Positions 8,934-16,735 of a stretch of 47,320 nt of DNA are shown here, in pieces (within the stretch, counting starts at the first letter, position 1; each line of letters starts with the position of its first letter). Source of the stretch: an uncultured Pedobacter sp. (GTDB lineage: Bacteria; Bacteroidota; Bacteroidia; Sphingobacteriales; Sphingobacteriaceae); assembly GCA_938008555.1 (NCBI GenBank), contig CALLKE010000215.1, positions 1 through 47,320 of the forward strand, given 5' to 3'. The position numbers and the translations under genes were made by a program. The notes under the pieces were generated by a model. The model made no database searches. It was not told where the DNA came from and saw only the letters and a program-made list of their open reading frames with translations.

Positions 8934-9022
8934 TTGGACGTGCCCCTTCGGGTCGGGCTATTCGCTGCAAGTCCTCGTTCCGCTACGCTTCACTGTGGGC
9001 TTTTCACTTCTATCCCTCACGT
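8934..9022. repeat. GC-rich intergenic repeat-like element
   Basis: A block starting 9 bases after the lysC stop is far more GC-rich than its surroundings. It contains GCCCCTTCGGGTCGGGC, a CTGCAAGTCCTCG core and a CTATCCCTCACG end, with short terminal inverted bases ACGTG (8938-8942) and CACGT (9018-9022) and a CCC-TTC-GGG hairpin. From memory it resembles a dispersed intergenic repeat of Bacteroidota genomes that often yields spurious peptides like APSGRAIRCKSS and FHFYPS. Only one copy is in this window, so the repeat status is unproven here. Confidence 0.55.
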
Positions 9023-9030
9023 AAAAAACA

Positions 9031-10236
9031 ATGAACCCACTCATTTTAGATTCCGATGTACAAACTTTCATCAACAATCACTTAAGCAGCGATACAGTTC
9101 GTATTCTTTTGGGCAAAAGCCCATTCAAAAATGTAAGTACTCGCGAACTAGTCGAACAAATTGAGAGTAAAAAGCGTTGTCAAAAAAAACTACCTCTATG
9201 GTACGCCACTCCGAGGATCTATTATCCACCCAAATTATCCATAGAGCAGGCATCCTCACAGATCACCGCAAAGTATAAAGCCCAACTAATTAAAGGCGAG
9301 CGTGTTTTAGATGTGACTGGCGGTTTTGGTATCGACAGTTATTATTTTAGCCTGCGCGTACAACGAATAGTACACTGTGAAATAAATGAAGTGCTTTCGA
9401 ACATCGTTCAGCACAATGCACAAATACTACACTCCAAAAATCTGTTTTTTCATCTAGGAGATGGAATGACTTATCTTCAAAATTCGGATGAGCAATTTGA
9501 TACGATTTACATAGATCCATCCAGACGGGTAAATACACATAAAGTTTTTAGGATAACTGATTGCGAGCCAGATTTAAAAACCAATTTCGACCTACTCACA
9601 AAAAAACATGCTCGGATCATTATCAAAACTTCACCCTTGTTGGATATCAAATCGGGCTTAACGGATCTAAAAAACGTACGAGAGATCCACATAATAAGCG
9701 TAAAAAATGATTGCAAAGAATTACTGTGGATCATTGACCCTGACTTTCCATGCAATGATCCTCTTATTTGCTGTGCCGCAATCCATGATCAAGAGCATAC
9801 CGATAGTTACCACTTTAAACTATCAGAAGAGAAAAAAGCTCCAAGCCCTATCCCATCTAAACCCTTAAATTTTATTTATGAACCAGATGTTTCCTTACTA
9901 AAAGCAGGATGTTTTAAATTAATTACCCAAAAATTCAATCTCTTCAAGCTACATCAACATACACATCTGTATACTTCCGAAACGCTAAACACAGACTTTA
10001 TCGGAAGAATATTTAAGCTCAAAAATTACTGGGATTACAAGACTTTCATCAGTAAAAAACCCATTAAGTACGCCAATATTATTTCGCGTAATTTTCCGTT
10101 ATCCGTGAAAGAATTAAAGAAAAAGCATCAGCTTGAAGATGGTGAAGATTCATATCTCTTCTTTACAACCATCTGCCAAAATCAACTTATTGTGCTTAAC
10201 TGTGAACGTATAAAAAAAGAAAGGTTGTCCTTTTGA
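9031..10236 (+). CDS. Class I SAM-dependent methyltransferase, PG_1098 / THUMP-like family
   Basis: 401 aa. Residues 1-85 are a helical N-terminal part. The Rossmann methyltransferase has the SAM loop VLDVTGGFGID near residue 92-102, the acidic strand VHCEINE and the motif IYIDPSRR near 155, where typical N-methyltransferases carry DPPY. Residues ~220-400 form a separate C-terminal part, consistent with the THUMP-like module of Bacteroidota proteins such as Porphyromonas PG_1098. RNA is the likely substrate by family, but the target is unknown. The start is 8 bases after the GC-rich repeat-like block, so its promoter probably lies in or before that block. It ends inside the hairpin shared with cspA. 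Confidence 0.8.
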   Translation: MNPLILDSDVQTFINNHLSSDTVRILLGKSPFKNVSTRELVEQIESKKRCQKKLPLWYATPRIYYPPKLSIEQASSQITAKYKAQLIKGERVLDVTGGFGIDSYYFSLRVQRIVHCEINEVLSNIVQHNAQILHSKNLFFHLGDGMTYLQNSDEQFDTIYIDPSRRVNTHKVFRITDCEPDLKTNFDLLTKKHARIIIKTSPLLDIKSGLTDLKNVREIHIISVKNDCKELLWIIDPDFPCNDPLICCAAIHDQEHTDSYHFKLSEEKKAPSPIPSKPLNFIYEPDVSLLKAGCFKLITQKFNLFKLHQHTHLYTSETLNTDFIGRIFKLKNYWDYKTFISKKPIKYANIISRNFPLSVKELKKKHQLEDGEDSYLFFTTICQNQLIVLNCERIKKERLSF

Positions 10237-10244
10237 GACAACCT
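10222..10244. terminator. Bidirectional terminator between the methyltransferase and cspA
   Basis: AGGTTGTC (10222-10229) pairs with GACAACCT (10237-10244) over a 7-base loop that contains the methyltransferase stop codon. On the minus strand the hairpin is followed by TTCTTTTTTT, a good T-run, so it should end cspA transcription. On the plus strand it is followed by the weaker CTTTTA. Confidence 0.8.
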
Positions 10245-10267
10245 CTTTTACCTTATGATAGAGATAT

Positions 10268-10498
10268 TTATACTTTCCTCACATTAATAGCTTGAGGGCC
10301 TTTTCGGCCTTCAGAAACTTCAAATTCAACTTCATCATTATCATTTAGGCTCTTACCTGTACCACCATCAACATCTTTGAAGTGCACAAAAATGTCTTTT
10401 CCATCATCATTTTGTACAATAAACCCATAGCCTTTTTGGCTATTAAACCATTTTACTCTTCCTTTTTTTTTTGTAGCTGTTTCCATAACAATATTCAT
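10268..10498 (-). CDS. Cold-shock domain protein
   Basis: 76 aa from the ATG at 10498 (MNIVMETATKKKG); the ATG at 10486 (72 aa) is nearly as good. An ATG at 10576 is excluded because it falls in the predicted -7 box. The cold-shock beta-barrel is complete: GRVKWFNSQKGYGFI (RNP1-like), DIFVHF (RNP2-like) and VEFEVSEGRKGPQAINV. Such proteins bind single-stranded RNA/DNA in the cytosol and melt mRNA structure. The predicted promoter leaves a leader of about 70 bases, as is common for cold-shock genes. Confidence 0.93.
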   Translation of the reverse strand: MNIVMETATKKKGRVKWFNSQKGYGFIVQNDDGKDIFVHFKDVDGGTGKSLNDNDEVEFEVSEGRKGPQAINVRKV

Positions 10499-10573
10499 AT
10501 TAGATTTACCTATACCAAAATTCTTGAGCACCACCCACCTGATAATCAATAAAAAACCGATATAGGCGGCCTT

Positions 10574-10603
10574 CAAAGATAAATAAATATCATATCAAAC
10601 AAA
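10574..10603 (-). promoter_or_regulatory. Predicted cspA promoter (Bacteroidota type)
   Basis: On the minus strand TTTG (10603-10600) and TATCTTTG (10581-10574) are separated by 18 bases, matching the Bacteroidota TTTG-N17/23-TAnnTTTG promoter. Transcription would start near 10567, giving a leader of roughly 70-80 bases. Confidence 0.55.
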
Positions 10604-10816
10604 ATATATATCAATATTTTTTTTCTTATAAGTTAATAAAAATCAATTTAATATATTAATCAAAAAACTAAACCCAAGCTGCTACAGTCGCATTTCATTA
10701 CTATAAAAAATCGAAAATGACACACTAATAACATTTTCAAGGATATGATATTTAGGTGTTTTTCAGATAATTAAACTGTATTTACATAGGTATTTACAAA
10801 TAAATTTATTAACTTT
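10604..10816. other. AT-rich intergenic region between cspA promoter and Rrf2 operator
   Basis: This is part of the 339-base gap between the divergent cspA and Rrf2 genes. It is AT-rich with a poly-T run near 10617. I see no open reading frame, RNA gene or second promoter pair in it. Confidence 0.5.
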
Positions 10817-10831
10817 AGTATAGCTTATACT
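10817..10831. promoter_or_regulatory. Palindrome before the Rrf2 gene, possible operator
   Basis: AGTATA (10817-10822), a GCT spacer and TATACT (10826-10831) form a 15-base palindrome ending 6 bases before the Rrf2 start codon. Rrf2/IscR-type regulators are dimers, bind palindromic DNA and often repress their own gene, so autoregulation is plausible. The site has not been compared with other promoters. Confidence 0.4.
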
Positions 10832-10837
10832 TTAAGT

Positions 10838-11290
10838 ATGCTATCAAAAAAAGCTAAATACGCTATTAAAGCTGCAATTGTTCTTGGAAAAAACTACGGC
10901 AAACCGCCGATGAAAATTTCCACAATCGCAGAGCGAGATCATATTCCTAGGAAATTTTTGGAGCAAATCTTACTACTGATGCGCAATTCTGGCCTACTTT
11001 ACAGTAAAAAGGGAGCAGGAGGTGGTTATGGATTAAATAAAGATCCAAAAGAAATATTTATATCTCAGATTATGCGTATTACGGATGGACCTATTGCCAT
11101 GGTTCCTTGTATCAGTCTGAATTTTTATAGCCGCTGTGCAGAATGTAAGGATGAAAAAACATGTGGAATACGAGACGTCTTCACTGATGTCAGAGATGCG
11201 ACATTAAAAATCCTTGCAGAAACAAGTATTTTCGATGTCATACAGCGCGAAAACAATCTACGAGGCGGAAAGATTGAGTTTTGGGATTGA
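10838..11290 (+). CDS. Rrf2 family transcriptional regulator with four clustered cysteines
   Basis: 150 aa. The N-terminal winged helix reads MLSKKAKYAIKAAIVLGK, then PPMKISTIAERDHIPRKFLEQIL (recognition region, ~24-46) and the wing GAGGGYGLNK (59-68), all typical of Rrf2. Cysteines at 91, 100, 103 and 109 (C-x8-C-x2-C-x5-C) sit where IscR/NsrR/RirA carry Fe-S ligands, so Fe-S or thiol sensing is possible; CymR-like cysteine-metabolism control without a cluster is an alternative. The gene stands alone, with a palindrome just before its start, and converges on the MBL gene 12 bases beyond its stop. Confidence 0.9.
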   Translation: MLSKKAKYAIKAAIVLGKNYGKPPMKISTIAERDHIPRKFLEQILLLMRNSGLLYSKKGAGGGYGLNKDPKEIFISQIMRITDGPIAMVPCISLNFYSRCAECKDEKTCGIRDVFTDVRDATLKILAETSIFDVIQRENNLRGGKIEFWD

Positions 11291-11302
11291 TTTAGCCAAT
11301 TA

Positions 11303-12247
11303 TTAACCATTTAATAGCTTAATCGTCATTCGATTCTCATAGTGTGCTTTCAACAAACGTCCATCTCCATGTAATGTCCAAATATGTTTTGGATTGACTT
11401 GCTCGACTGTCTTCAAGATATCGTTCCAATCTGCATGATCAGAAATTAATAAACTTATATCATTCTGAAGCTGGAGCCTTTCCCAACCCGATGCAAAAGC
11501 CCTCAACACATTTTTTGCTCTAAAATAGCTATCAAACGTCATCGGAGGAACGATGTAAACATATCCATGTGTATGTGCCTTCATTATTTTACGTTGATAA
11601 GGTTCATATTTTCCTAGATGATACCCAAAAGACTCATACACTTGATTGAGTGGCAAAATAGAATGATGTACTAAAATCTGACGATCAGGGCAATAACTAT
11701 TGATGAGATAAATCAAGCGTTGGGCCTTACCTAATGCATAAGCACCTAATAGAATATTGTGATTGCTATCATTTAGTTTTTTGATTTCCTGCACAAAATC
11801 TGGATGTTGAGTAGCGGGATTAGCAAACGTTGTTTCAGTAATCAAAACATCTGCCTGTACAAACTCCATTGGTTCGCAAGTGGCGTCTGTCTGTAATTTA
11901 AAATCGCCAGTATATAAGTAGCGAACGCCTTCATATATCATTAATACCTGTGCAGAACCTAGGATATGCCCAGCCGGAATGAAACTGATTTGAACACCGT
12001 TCAGATTAACTATCTCTCTGTAAGGATATGTGTTGAAGTTTTCAGCTGCATGCTTTTTATACCGGCATTCCATAATCGCAGCCGTACCTGCTGTACAGTA
12101 AACATTTTCGTTTCCACGAATTGCATGATCTCCATGTGCATGAGAAGTTACAGCATGTTTAACGGGTTGCTTTGGATCCAAATAAAAATTACCATGACGG
12201 CAATATAAACCACGCTCGTCAAAAACTAGAAAATCTTCAATAATCAT
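11303..12247 (-). CDS. MBL-fold exonuclease-like protein (ligase-associated DNA exonuclease family)
   Basis: 314 aa. The metallo-beta-lactamase motif HAHGDH gives His36, His38, Asp40 and His41. IPAGHILGSAQV and YTGDFKL supply further metal ligands, and LISDHADW and WTLHGDG near the C-terminus fit the CPSF/SNM1-like nuclease group. It most resembles the ligase-associated DNA exonucleases, which normally sit beside an ATP-dependent ligase and an Lhr-type helicase. Here neither is present: the gene overlaps coaE by 4 bases and is the last of a YbbR-coaE-MBL operon. The substrate (DNA or RNA ends) is inferred. Confidence 0.85.
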   Translation of the reverse strand: MIIEDFLVFDERGLYCRHGNFYLDPKQPVKHAVTSHAHGDHAIRGNENVYCTAGTAAIMECRYKKHAAENFNTYPYREIVNLNGVQISFIPAGHILGSAQVLMIYEGVRYLYTGDFKLQTDATCEPMEFVQADVLITETTFANPATQHPDFVQEIKKLNDSNHNILLGAYALGKAQRLIYLINSYCPDRQILVHHSILPLNQVYESFGYHLGKYEPYQRKIMKAHTHGYVYIVPPMTFDSYFRAKNVLRAFASGWERLQLQNDISLLISDHADWNDILKTVEQVNPKHIWTLHGDGRLLKAHYENRMTIKLLNG

Positions 12248-12846
12248 ACTAGCTTTTTATCCAGCTTTGAAAAATGCTCATGCAGGCCAATAATCTCAGG
12301 TATAAGCAATTTTTGTTCATCATTGATCAATATATAATTAGCCATCTTCTCTTTCTGTTCATCGGTAAATTGCCGATTCATGCGTAAACTAACCTCTTCC
12401 AAACTAATATGATCACGTTGAATAATACGATGTATTCTTAAATCTAAAGGGGCCTTAACTAACACAGAGTAATCGCACATTGTATGTGAGCCACTCTCAA
12501 ATAATAAGGCTGCCTCTTTGACAACATAGGGTACATGATGTTGCTTTAAAGTCCAATGATCAAATGCACTAAATACTGCTGGATGAACGATTGCATTTAG
12601 CTTGTTTAATTTCTGCTTATCATTAAAAACAATATTTGCCAAATATTTTCTGTCCAGATCTCCATCAGAAGTATAGGATCGTTCACCAAAAAATGTTTGA
12701 ATCTCCTGTTTTAATTTTTTATCGGTGTACATGATCTCTTTAGCCGCAGTATCTGCGTAAAACACAGGTACACCTAATACTTCAAAAACCTGACAGACCA
12801 TTGTTTTTCCACTTCCGATTCCTCCAGCTACTCCAATTTTTAACAT
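12244..12846 (-). CDS. coaE: Dephospho-CoA kinase
   Basis: 200 aa, standard length. The P-loop GGIGSGKT is at residues 9-16, the substrate-lid sequence VFYADTAAKEIM follows at ~29, and KEAALLFESG is in place. It catalyses the last step of coenzyme A synthesis, ATP-dependent 3'-phosphorylation of dephospho-CoA. The start is 3 bases after the YbbR gene stop and its end overlaps the MBL gene, so the three are translated from one message. Confidence 0.95.
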   Translation of the reverse strand: MLKIGVAGGIGSGKTMVCQVFEVLGVPVFYADTAAKEIMYTDKKLKQEIQTFFGERSYTSDGDLDRKYLANIVFNDKQKLNKLNAIVHPAVFSAFDHWTLKQHHVPYVVKEAALLFESGSHTMCDYSVLVKAPLDLRIHRIIQRDHISLEEVSLRMNRQFTDEQKEKMANYILINDEQKLLIPEIIGLHEHFSKLDKKLV

Positions 12847-12849
12847 TAT

Positions 12850-13800
12850 TTATTTATGAATTATGAAGTCCACATTTTGAGGTTCCAATTGCACAAGTTT
12901 ACAGTAATCCGGAAAACGAGTCAGCGTTACCGGTAATTGTTTGTATTTATATTGACGCCACTTATCTAGATCAACGCTTGCTTCAAAAAAATCTGGATCT
13001 ATTTGTCCATACTGACTTAAAGCTATTAAAAAGGTAATTTTTACTTTTTTAGGAAAAAGTTTTATATCGTCAAAAACCGACTTGTTCAAGATCTTCAAAG
13101 GTACCTCTACCACTTTCTCGGTAAACTCGTCTACTGGAATTTGCACCTCTACACACAAAGGCTGAATTCCTACATTTGTTTTCAAAAGATGTTTAAGCGG
13201 CACTTTAGTTGTAATTGAATGGTTTACGTTGTGCACTTCCAGTACTTCTGTTTGACATCGATGAATAGATTCTAAATCTTCCAAAGATCCCGTTAAGGTA
13301 ACAAATGCTGGCTTTACTTCTATTTTACCCGCAATGCCATACTGATGGTCAAAGTCTAGCTTCTGAATTAACTGGACTGGCACCTTCTTCACAAAACCTT
13401 TAGAGAAATCAAAAAATAAAGAATCTGGATATGTATGAACCACTTTCTGACTTGTTCCTAACTGTCTATTAATTTGCTCTATTTGGTCGGCTAGAGCAAT
13501 GTAGCCTTGCTCATTCAAATCCTTCATATCAATGTCAATGTATGATTGATTCATTAATTGGATTTTTGAAAATAACACTTGCCAGCCTGTTCCTTCTATT
13601 TGCAAATCAATTATGTCGCCTTGTAAAGGACGAAACGCCTGTTTTTGAGGAGTGTGGATATACCGAATAGGCACTTTTATCCGATAGAGATACAGACTAG
13701 ATAATGCAAAAAAAGACCAAGCTCCTATCGAAACTATCAAACAAGTAAAGAAAATAGTTAGTCTTCTGCGTTCTAATTTACTCAGCTTAATAAGAGGCAT
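12850..13800 (-). CDS. YbbR-like domain protein, membrane-anchored
   Basis: 316 aa. A short basic N-terminus and one transmembrane helix (about 14-35) precede an extracytoplasmic region of repeated YbbR-like modules (strands such as VPVQLIQKLD, VTLTGSLEDLESI and VEVPLKILN). YbbR/CdaR proteins of Firmicutes regulate the c-di-AMP cyclase CdaA, but no cyclase gene is nearby, so the role here is unknown. The position directly before coaE is, as far as I know, common in Bacteroidota. Confidence 0.82.
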   Translation of the reverse strand: MPLIKLSKLERRRLTIFFTCLIVSIGAWSFFALSSLYLYRIKVPIRYIHTPQKQAFRPLQGDIIDLQIEGTGWQVLFSKIQLMNQSYIDIDMKDLNEQGYIALADQIEQINRQLGTSQKVVHTYPDSLFFDFSKGFVKKVPVQLIQKLDFDHQYGIAGKIEVKPAFVTLTGSLEDLESIHRCQTEVLEVHNVNHSITTKVPLKHLLKTNVGIQPLCVEVQIPVDEFTEKVVEVPLKILNKSVFDDIKLFPKKVKITFLIALSQYGQIDPDFFEASVDLDKWRQYKYKQLPVTLTRFPDYCKLVQLEPQNVDFIIHK

Positions 13801-13824
13801 AGTATTATTTTACGCACACCATAA

Positions 13825-14889
13825 TTAAACTAAGTAATTCCAATTAAATTGATCGGGCATTAAACCATAACGAATATCATTTAATGCCTGTAGTGCTTTA
13901 TTAGAAAATACACGCGTTTGGGGATCTGGCAAAGAGTATAATTCATTTTTATAACCAATCACAGAAATATGTGCAATTGTTGCCGCTGTACCTGCAGCAA
14001 AGGCTTCTTGTAATGTACCCTTTTTGATTGCTTGAATAATCTCCTCAACACTTATTCGACGTTCTTCAACTCGCATGCCCCATGCAGAAGCGAGCTCCAA
14101 TATTGTATTTCTTGTCACACCATCCAGAATGGTATCTCTGGTTGATGGAGTGATCAAAACATCATCCATAACGAACATGACGTTTGCCGTACCCGCTTCC
14201 TCAACGTATGCATGTTCTTTAGCATCAGTCCAAATTATCTGATCAAAGCCTTCTTGTTCTGCTAGTTTAGTTGGATAAAGTGATCGGGCATAATTTCCAG
14301 CTGTTTTAGCATAACCTACGCCTCCTTCATCAGCACGGGAATATTGTAACTCAATTTTCACCTTTAGATTTTTTGAGTAATAAGCTCCAACAGGCCCTGT
14401 TAGGATCACGAATTTATATTTTTTTGATGCATGCACACCCAAAACAGTATCTGTGGCAAACATCACCGGGCGGATATATAAGGATTGTCCTTTTGCTGAT
14501 GGTGCCCACTGACGATCTAAGTTGATCAGCTGGGTCAAACCTTGCATAAATACCTCTTGAGGAATCGTTGGCATACACATCCGCTCTGCCGAAGTATTAA
14601 GGCGTTCAAGATTTTTTATTGGGCGAAAAACAGCTATTCGACCATCTTGTTGCTTATACGCTTTAATTCCTTCAAATATTGCCTGACCATAATGAAAAGC
14701 AGCCATAGCTGGACTAAACATTAAGTCTCCATAAGGCACAATTTGAAAGTCTCTCCATTCACCGTCTATATAATCCGTCATAAACATATGATCGGAAAAA
14801 ACACGTCCAAAAGACAGATTATCAAAATCAACTGAGCTCAGCCTCGAAACGGGGACCTTGTTTATTTTAATGTTTATAGTTTCTATCAT
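13825..14889 (-). CDS. ilvE: Branched-chain amino-acid aminotransferase
   Basis: 354 aa, a fold-type IV PLP transaminase of the longer BCAT form also found in eukaryotes. The PLP lysine is Lys195 in GYAKTAGNYARSL. FHYGQAIFEGIKAYK, LYIRPVMFATD and EEAGTANVMFV are conserved blocks, with TRNTILELA and AGTAATIAHI binding the PLP phosphate. It interconverts leucine, isoleucine and valine with their 2-oxo acids using glutamate. It ends 24 bases before the YbbR gene, so read-through into that operon is possible. A palindrome TCACGTGA lies directly upstream of the start codon. Confidence 0.95.
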   Translation of the reverse strand: MIETINIKINKVPVSRLSSVDFDNLSFGRVFSDHMFMTDYIDGEWRDFQIVPYGDLMFSPAMAAFHYGQAIFEGIKAYKQQDGRIAVFRPIKNLERLNTSAERMCMPTIPQEVFMQGLTQLINLDRQWAPSAKGQSLYIRPVMFATDTVLGVHASKKYKFVILTGPVGAYYSKNLKVKIELQYSRADEGGVGYAKTAGNYARSLYPTKLAEQEGFDQIIWTDAKEHAYVEEAGTANVMFVMDDVLITPSTRDTILDGVTRNTILELASAWGMRVEERRISVEEIIQAIKKGTLQEAFAAGTAATIAHISVIGYKNELYSLPDPQTRVFSNKALQALNDIRYGLMPDQFNWNYLV

Positions 14890-14983
14890 GTCACGTGATG
14901 TTATTAATATTTACAATGATACGCAAAAGAACTTTTTCTTTGAGTGAGGATAGATATGTCTTTTTTCGGACCTTTGTTCCAAT

Positions 14984-15445
14984 ATGCCATTTGAGCCCAT
15001 CCCACTAAACTTACCTAGCTATCCGTTCCGCTTTAAACAAGCCCTAGGAAAGAATCTCATTTTTGATGAGATCAGAAAAAAATTCTTAGTCCTAACAGCA
15101 GAAGAATGGGTTCGACAACATTTAGTTCAATATTTAATTCATGTAAAAAAATATCCACGCTCACTGATTAAAATGGAGGGTGGATTAAAACTGAATGCAC
15201 TTCAAAAAAGATCAGATATCCTTCTTTATAATAACATAGGGCAAAAAATTATGCTTGTGGAGTGTAAATCTCCATCAGTAAAAATAGACCAGGATACATT
15301 TGATCAGATTGCACGCTATAATGTTGTTCACCGTGTACAGTGGTTATTCGTTAGTAATGGTTTAGAACATTATTGCTGCGAAATAGATTTAGCCAACAGC
15401 AATTATCGTTTTGTTGAAGAAGCACCAGTATATCAAGGAAAATAG
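14984..15445 (+). CDS. Stand-alone HsdR_N-type (type I restriction enzyme R N-terminal) domain protein
   Basis: 153 aa. The nuclease-like core has SDILLY at ~79-84 and ECKSPSVKIDQDTFDQIARY at ~95-115. This matches the D...ExK layout of PD-(D/E)XK nucleases, with Glu-Cys-Lys as the second half, as in the HSDR_N_2 family. There is no helicase, methylase or specificity subunit nearby, so it is not a restriction system. Small proteins of this kind are widespread in Bacteroidota and their role is unknown. It is divergent from ilvE (94 bases) and convergent with the cysteine desulfurase. Confidence 0.8.
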   Translation: MPFEPIPLNLPSYPFRFKQALGKNLIFDEIRKKFLVLTAEEWVRQHLVQYLIHVKKYPRSLIKMEGGLKLNALQKRSDILLYNNIGQKIMLVECKSPSVKIDQDTFDQIARYNVVHRVQWLFVSNGLEHYCCEIDLANSNYRFVEEAPVYQGK

Positions 15446-15486
15446 TACATGTCCAATCATTCGTAACTAAACATTTAATAGCTCGA

Positions 15487-16626
15487 TCAAACCTTTTCTA
15501 AACAAATTTCTTTGATTTTTTCTATAGCGAAATCTATTTCTTCCTTCGTATTGTATTTGCTAAACGAGAATCGAACGGATGGTCTCTTCGGATTTGCTCG
15601 TATCCCCTTTAAAACATGTGAACCGATATCAGTTCCTGAGCTACATGCACTTCCACCGGAGGCAGATATACCAGCAATGTCTAAATTAAAAAGTAACATA
15701 TCTCCCATTTCGCTTTCAGGAAAAGAAACATTTAATACGGTATACAAACTTTTTTCAGGATCTGTTTCTCCATTAAATGCTACTCCGGGTATACTATCTT
15801 CTAGTCGCTTTATCATATAGGATTTTAATCCCTGAATGTAATGTTGGTGTTCATCCATATCACGGTAAGCAATTTCTAAGGCTTTGGCTAAACCTAAGAT
15901 ACCAGATACATTTTCAGTTCCTCCACGCATGTTACGCTCTTGCGAGCCACCAAACAAGATAGGTTTAATCTTAATAGCGTGATTGATATAAAGAAAACCA
16001 ACACCCTTTGGACCGTATAGTTTGTGTGCAGCACAAACCAAGAAATGAACCTTTAGTTTACTAAGATCATGACGATAATGTCCTACTGTTTGGACAGTAT
16101 CGCAATGAAAAATGGCTTGATATTGTTCACATATATCTCCAACTCGGACAATATCAGTAATTGTTCCTATTTCATTGTTCGCATGCATCAAAGAAACTAA
16201 ACTTCGTTCATTCGATTTTAGAAGTTCTTCCAGATGTTGCAAATCAACGTTTCCTTTGCTATCTGTATCAACAAAACTCAACTTAATCGCATTGCTTTTT
16301 TGTAATGCTTCCAATGTGTGTAATACAGCATGATGTTCGATGGGGGAAGTAATAACGTGTTTGATCCCATAGTCAACTACACCACCTCGGATAGCCATAT
16401 TATCTGCTTCTGTGCCTCCAGAGGTAAAAAAGAATTCTGATGGCGAGGCATGAAATAGATTTGCAGTGGTTTTGCGTGCTTTTTCAAGAAGCGTACGTAC
16501 TTCACGACCATGAGCATGTATGGAAGATGGATTTCCAAATTGGTTCTCCATCACCTGAACAATCTCTTCTATGACTTCTTTATCTACAGGTGTTGTAGCA
16601 GCATTATCAAAGTAAATACGCATCAT
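15487..16626 (-). CDS. Cysteine desulfurase (IscS/NifS-like)
   Basis: 379 aa, class V PLP aminotransferase fold. FDNAATTPVD opens the protein, the PLP lysine is Lys202 in CAAHKLYGPKG, and the catalytic loop SGGSACSSGT carries Cys328. It moves sulfur from cysteine to Fe-S cluster scaffolds or tRNA-thiolation enzymes. The short loop with SACSSG is the group I (IscS/NifS) type, not SufS. There is no iscU/iscA beside it, so tRNA thiolation or general sulfur supply is possible. A second ATG three bases downstream is an equally good start. It has a -7-like box TACCTTTG (16657-16650). Confidence 0.92.
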   Translation of the reverse strand: MMRIYFDNAATTPVDKEVIEEIVQVMENQFGNPSSIHAHGREVRTLLEKARKTTANLFHASPSEFFFTSGGTEADNMAIRGGVVDYGIKHVITSPIEHHAVLHTLEALQKSNAIKLSFVDTDSKGNVDLQHLEELLKSNERSLVSLMHANNEIGTITDIVRVGDICEQYQAIFHCDTVQTVGHYRHDLSKLKVHFLVCAAHKLYGPKGVGFLYINHAIKIKPILFGGSQERNMRGGTENVSGILGLAKALEIAYRDMDEHQHYIQGLKSYMIKRLEDSIPGVAFNGETDPEKSLYTVLNVSFPESEMGDMLLFNLDIAGISASGGSACSSGTDIGSHVLKGIRANPKRPSVRFSFSKYNTKEEIDFAIEKIKEICLEKV

Positions 16627-16649
16627 ATTAAATCAAGGAAATTTTAATT

Positions 16650-16657
16650 CAAAGGTA
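16650..16657 (-). promoter_or_regulatory. Candidate -7 box for the cysteine desulfurase gene
   Basis: Minus-strand TACCTTTG fits TAnnTTTG and lies 24 bases upstream of the start codon. No TTTG was found at the right -33 spacing, so the call is weak. Confidence 0.35.
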
Positions 16658-16735
16658 ACAATATACATATCTCTAATCATATATACAATTTCATGATTTG
16701 CTTACTTGAGTCTAAAGTCAGATGCACAAAAGGCA

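Noticed and set aside
8931..9164. 77-residue plus-strand ORF after lysC
   Set aside because: It runs through the GC-rich repeat-like element and overlaps the methyltransferase gene in another frame; typical spurious product of that element.
10499..10576. Longer N-terminus for the cold-shock protein
   Set aside because: The ATG at 10576 lies within the predicted -7 box and the extension (MKAAYIGFLLIIRW) is unlike any cold-shock protein.
14984..15445. Restriction-modification or defence island
   Set aside because: Only the HsdR_N-type domain is present; neighbours are housekeeping genes.
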